In this document: positions 8,330 through 10,719 of the stretch, piece by piece | Layout of the letters: each line of letters starts with the position of its first letter | Numbering within the stretch: the first letter of the stretch is position 1 | Assembly: GCA_027596075.1 (NCBI GenBank) | Contig: JADGJC010000675.1 | Location: forward strand, 1-10,719 | Reading direction: 5' to 3' | Source of the DNA: Rhizophlyctis rosea | Taxonomy: Eukaryota; Chytridiomycota; Chytridiomycetes; Rhizophlyctidales; Rhizophlyctidaceae | Length of the DNA stretch: 10,719 bases | The notes under the pieces: model-generated | Database searches by the model: none | What the model was told of the DNA's origin: nothing | What the model saw: only the letters and a program-made list of their open reading frames with translations | Position numbers and translations under genes: made by a program

Positions 8330-8839
8330 ATCCAACGGGGACTAAGACTTCGATCTGCAAACAATACCGCTTGAGTGTTGAAGGCTGGAGTGGAGTGTTC
8401 TAATGACTTTACCTTCGGTGGCAGGTCCTGCAACACCTGATCTTTCGTCCGTCGAAGGAAGTATGGTTTCAGCGTCTGCATTCGTGATACATCATATGAG
8501 CAACGCAAGCTTCGAGAAATTCTTCATTAAGACCACGACATGCGCGCACCTCATGCAACTCATAAACAAGCTTATCATCCAACTCAGCATACTTCTTCTC
8601 CCACTCCGCCTGCGTCTCGAACATCTCTGGATCCTGCGAAAAGCGAATAAACAACCATACCAACCCACTGCAGGAATACTCAGTCCAAACCCACCAAAAA
8701 CGCATCAAGTTGAACAACTTCCGAATATTATTCTGCAACGGCGTCCCCGTCAACACAATCTTATGCTCAACCTCCAATGACTTCTAAATGCATTGAACAT
8801 CTTCGCCGCATCATTCATCAACCGATGCCTCCACATTAT
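8330..8839 (-). pseudogene. SNF2-family (CHD/Mi-2-like) chromatin remodeller ATPase fragment
   Basis: SNF2 ATPases slide or evict nucleosomes. The slice covers the end of the first helicase lobe. On the minus strand, HRLMNDAAKMFNAFRS (after an eroded DEAH box) is followed by a 2-base insertion, EVEHKIVLTGTPLQNNIRKL and FNLMRF; the LTGTPLQNN motif is diagnostic. Then come a 61-nt intron (8694-8634), DPEMFETQAEWEKKYAELDD, KLVYELHE, a 74-nt intron (8549-8476, GTGCGC...AATGCAG), TLKPYFLRRTKDQVLQDLPP, K, a 58-nt intron (8412-8355, GTAAAG...TTGCAG), and IEVLVPVG. The LRRTK..VL..LPPK.EV.VPV run places it near the CHD group. Splicing at the last two introns is frame-perfect; the first is off by one base. 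The nucleotide-binding P-loop, DEAH residues and second lobe are missing. After VPVG the similarity stops and the Cdc4-like piece follows within about 80 bases. Confidence 0.9.
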
Positions 8840-9746
8840 ACGTGTGCTGATGGAGTTTGACTCAAGAGTAATCCACCAGATGTTAGGCAGGTGCGTGCCG
8901 GAGTATACAGTAAACTACTAAGTCTTCCCGTTGTTGCCAGCAAACCTGTGAGCCAGCCTGTGTGAGAATGAAATGATGTGCTCATCTCATGACATAACGC
9001 CTATACAATGAAACCACGCGTATGGCATATTCTCATCAATGCCCACCTCAGCGTGAAGAGTTTTACAATAGACCTTCAGCGTGCGCTTGCCGACAGCAAC
9101 ATGGATGCCCTAGGCTAACCCATGCTCGAAACCCTCCGCGTCAGCTAGCTGGTGGACAGATAGGTCTTGAGTCTAACACCATTTGTATGAACGTGGGCAC
9201 ACGGCACCAACCTCCTGCTCTCTGTAGTATACTTCTCAACACCACTTCCGTCTCCCGTCAATATGCAAACACAGACTAAGAAAACAGCACTATCCTCTGT
9301 GGTTGTTGTTGACCTGGAAAACGCGACTGGTCAGTTGGTGAGGTCGGGCAAGTCTTGGGCAAGTGAGCGTCAAAGGGAATGGTGGAATGCCTTCTTGCGT
9401 TCAGGCACGAACAACTTGCTAGGCCTATGTGACTCTGCGGCACAGTTGGAAAAGCAAGCTAAGCGTGGGAGATGACCTGCATCAAGTTGGTCGGATGGGG
9501 AAGTCTGGTGGTGGCGAACCCACCCTTGCAAAATGCACCCACGCCTCCTCACTGGAGTGGCCGTGTGACTGACACACACAAAGTTTGACAGGTTGACCAA
9601 GCCGTTGCGTAATAACTTTGCACACTTTCCCACGCTGAACCATCCAAAAGACCCTCGCGCACCTCGCCAAACTGATTCACTTGCCGCTGTTCTCATATCA
9701 ACTTTCACATGCACCAACTCAATTTCACACGCGACCTTCACAGAAT
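8840..9746. other. No recognisable gene upstream of the fragment series
   Basis: I find no motif, RNA gene or transposase signature on either strand. Short open frames exist (for example + strand 9263-9475, 70 codons, and − strand 9741-9370, 123 codons), but neither product resembles a family I know. If the minus-strand mosaic were transcribed as one unit, its promoter would have to lie here or further right; I see no convincing core promoter. Confidence 0.4.
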
Positions 9747-9799
9747 GTCCCTGGCAAGAGTTGAACTTGCGCAGTATATACTGCCTGCACAGCAGGGAC
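9747..9799 (-). other. 53-nt tRNA-like cruciform
   Basis: On the minus strand the ends GTCCCTG and CAGGGAC pair perfectly over 7 bp. Inside, GCAAG-TTCAACT-CTTGC forms a 5-bp arm whose 7-nt loop fits the tRNA T-loop pattern (TTCRANN) and sits directly against the 3' acceptor strand, as in a tRNA. The remaining 22 nt hold the palindrome GCAGTATATACTGC (5-bp stem, ATAT loop) and CTGTGCAG. All bases tile into stems and loops without spacers. D-arm and a 7-nt anticodon loop are not present, so it is not a normal tRNA. It may be a tRNA remnant, a tRNA-derived element or a chance fold. Confidence 0.4.
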
Positions 9800-9870
9800 G
9801 GAAAAAAAGAGGTTGCCTATGGTGGGGCAGAGTGGTTTGGTTTGCCTAAAAAGCGGTGACCTCAGAACAT

Positions 9871-9975
9871 ACTCATTTCTTTGGAATGAGCCAGATCCCT
9901 TTTCAAGGGCCAGAACTCCAAAACTTTACTCATTTCTTCGGGAATGAGCCAGATCCCTTTTCAAGGGCCAGAACT
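9871..9975 (+). repeat. Two tandem double-hairpin units, 58-bp spacing
   Basis: Copy 1 (9871-9917) and copy 2 (9928-9975) are nearly identical. Each has hairpin A, an 8-bp stem CTCATTTC/GGAATGAG with one T:G pair. Its loop is TTT in copy 1 and TTCG in copy 2, so copy 2 forms the very stable C(UUCG)G type. Hairpin B follows, CCCTT-TTC-AAGGG (9897-9909; 9955-9967). CCAGA flanks hairpin B on both sides. A trace of a preceding unit (CAGAAC, 9863-9868) precedes copy 1. The loop changes while the stem is kept, which points to structure being the conserved property. Confidence 0.8.
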
Positions 9976-9978
9976 AGT
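9955..9978 (+). mobile_element. Possible Helitron-like 3' terminus
   Basis: Helitrons end in CTRR, usually CTAG, with a short GC-rich hairpin a few bases upstream, and insert before a T. Here the hairpin CCCTTTTCAAGGG is followed by CCAGAA, CTAG (9974-9977) and T. Copy 1 of the same repeat has CTCC instead, so only the outer copy would be a terminus. No Rep/helicase coding sequence and no matching 5' TC end were found in the window, so this is a weak call based on a short motif. Confidence 0.3.
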
Positions 9979-10719
9979 AGATAGCCTTTGACGGGTGGAG
10001 AGCGGTGGGTTTGCGGGGGCGATGGGTGACGGGGGAGCTCCAGGGAACATTTGTACATAATATTAAAGTATATTTTGATATCATTGTAACTGTCACATGT
10101 AATATATCAGCGCCGGTCAATGTCAAAGGCGTGACGTCCATCAGATTGTGCAATCTATCTGCTCCAAAAGCTTTATCAAAACCTTCATATATTTAATCTT
10201 TTCGAATTGCGAAATCCAAGCACTCTCCATTATCGTCACAATATCATGTCAAAGTTGACCTTTCCAGGTAGTGAATCAAGCCGCTCGTGGGTCGAACTGG
10301 TCGCATACCGACCGCCCGTATCTCACGTTCCTTTCAGTTCTTCACACACAAGTTCGATCGGCTATGCAACCGATGCCCCTGCTCTCGGTTCGCTCCACTC
10401 GCTCTTGCCGCTCTCAACATCACTGTGACCTGTAGTACCTGTCGCCAGGCACATTAGGGCAGATAGCGAAAGGCTTGGTTGGAAACATTCTTTTCGAAAT
10501 CAACAATTGAGCATGAACCACTGAGTTCTGCAATTTTGTCAAGGCATCATTATCCTTTCTTCCCCCAGAAGATACATTCATTCCATTTTGCAGGTTTACC
10601 GTCACGATCCTGAAGAGTGTGGCTAGGTCTTTGGTGCCCTTCGTAGACTGAGCGTGTATGATTATTTTACTGTATAGAGAGGGAGAATGAGAAGGTAATA
10701 CAGAACATGAATGCGGGTT
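9979..10719. other. No recognisable gene; AT-rich patch then mixed sequence
   Basis: Positions about 10050-10200 are clearly more AT-rich than the rest of the window, then composition returns to mixed. Open frames are short (for example + strand 10207-10428, 73 codons; − strand 10605-10420, 61 codons) and match nothing I know. If the CTAG at 9974-9977 is a true element end, this is flanking DNA. Confidence 0.4.

Noticed and set aside
7012..8839. One intact multi-exon gene encoding a helicase-WD40-oxidase fusion
   Set aside because: The pieces lie in different frames, with frameshifts and stop codons inside exons, and each lacks essential domains; splicing at the visible sites does not join them into an open frame.
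2895..8839. Processed (retroposed) pseudogenes
   Set aside because: Introns are present in nearly every fragment and no poly-A tracts or target duplications flank them.
9747..9799. Functional tRNA gene
   Set aside because: No D-arm and no 7-nt anticodon loop, so no anticodon can be assigned, although the acceptor and T-arm fit.
9871..9975. CRISPR-like array
   Set aside because: Only two units, with an 11-nt spacer and internal hairpins, in fungal-type DNA with no cas genes.

Overview
The window looks like nuclear DNA of a fungus with short spliceosomal introns (about 58-155 nt, GT...AG). It holds no intact gene that I can recognise. Fungal markers are a Nik1/Os-1-type (group III) histidine kinase HAMP array, a Nox/ferric-reductase-type oxidase and a Cdc4-like WD40 domain. 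One fragment matches POC1, a centriole protein that non-flagellated fungi lack, so my best guess is a zoosporic lineage (chytrid, blastoclad or aphelid-like). This placement is an inference.

From about 8840 down to about 2895, the minus strand is a row of broken gene pieces, all in the same orientation. In reading order they are: SNF2/CHD-type helicase (8839-8330), Cdc4-like WD40 (8250-7741), NADPH oxidase (7745-7012), Nik1-type HAMP repeats (6917-5521), eIF3a helical region (5365-4900), an unidentified coding-like piece (4860-4378), the POC1 C-terminal part (4380-3551), and TATA-binding protein second repeat (3085-2895). Each is an internal or terminal slice of a larger protein. Most carry frameshifts, several carry premature stops, and nearly all keep recognisable introns. 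At two borders one gene runs into the next within a few bases. The genes belong to unrelated pathways and do not act together; the region reads as a graveyard or mosaic of captured genomic fragments.

The left part (1-2890) has a diverged pyrimidine-rich tandem repeat of about 120 bp (about 161-520), followed by sequence in which I recognise no gene. The right part (8840-10719) also has no recognisable gene. It does carry two structural elements: a 53-nt perfectly tiling cruciform with a tRNA-like T-arm and acceptor (9747-9799), and two tandem 58-bp double-hairpin units (9871-9977), the second ending in hairpin-CCAGAA-CTAG-T. That end resembles a Helitron 3' terminus. Helitrons are known to collect intron-containing gene fragments, so this is a testable, unproven explanation for the mosaic.

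Main caveat: I worked by eye. Family assignments rest on recognised motifs, fragment borders are uncertain by tens of bases unless stated, and assembly error cannot be excluded.
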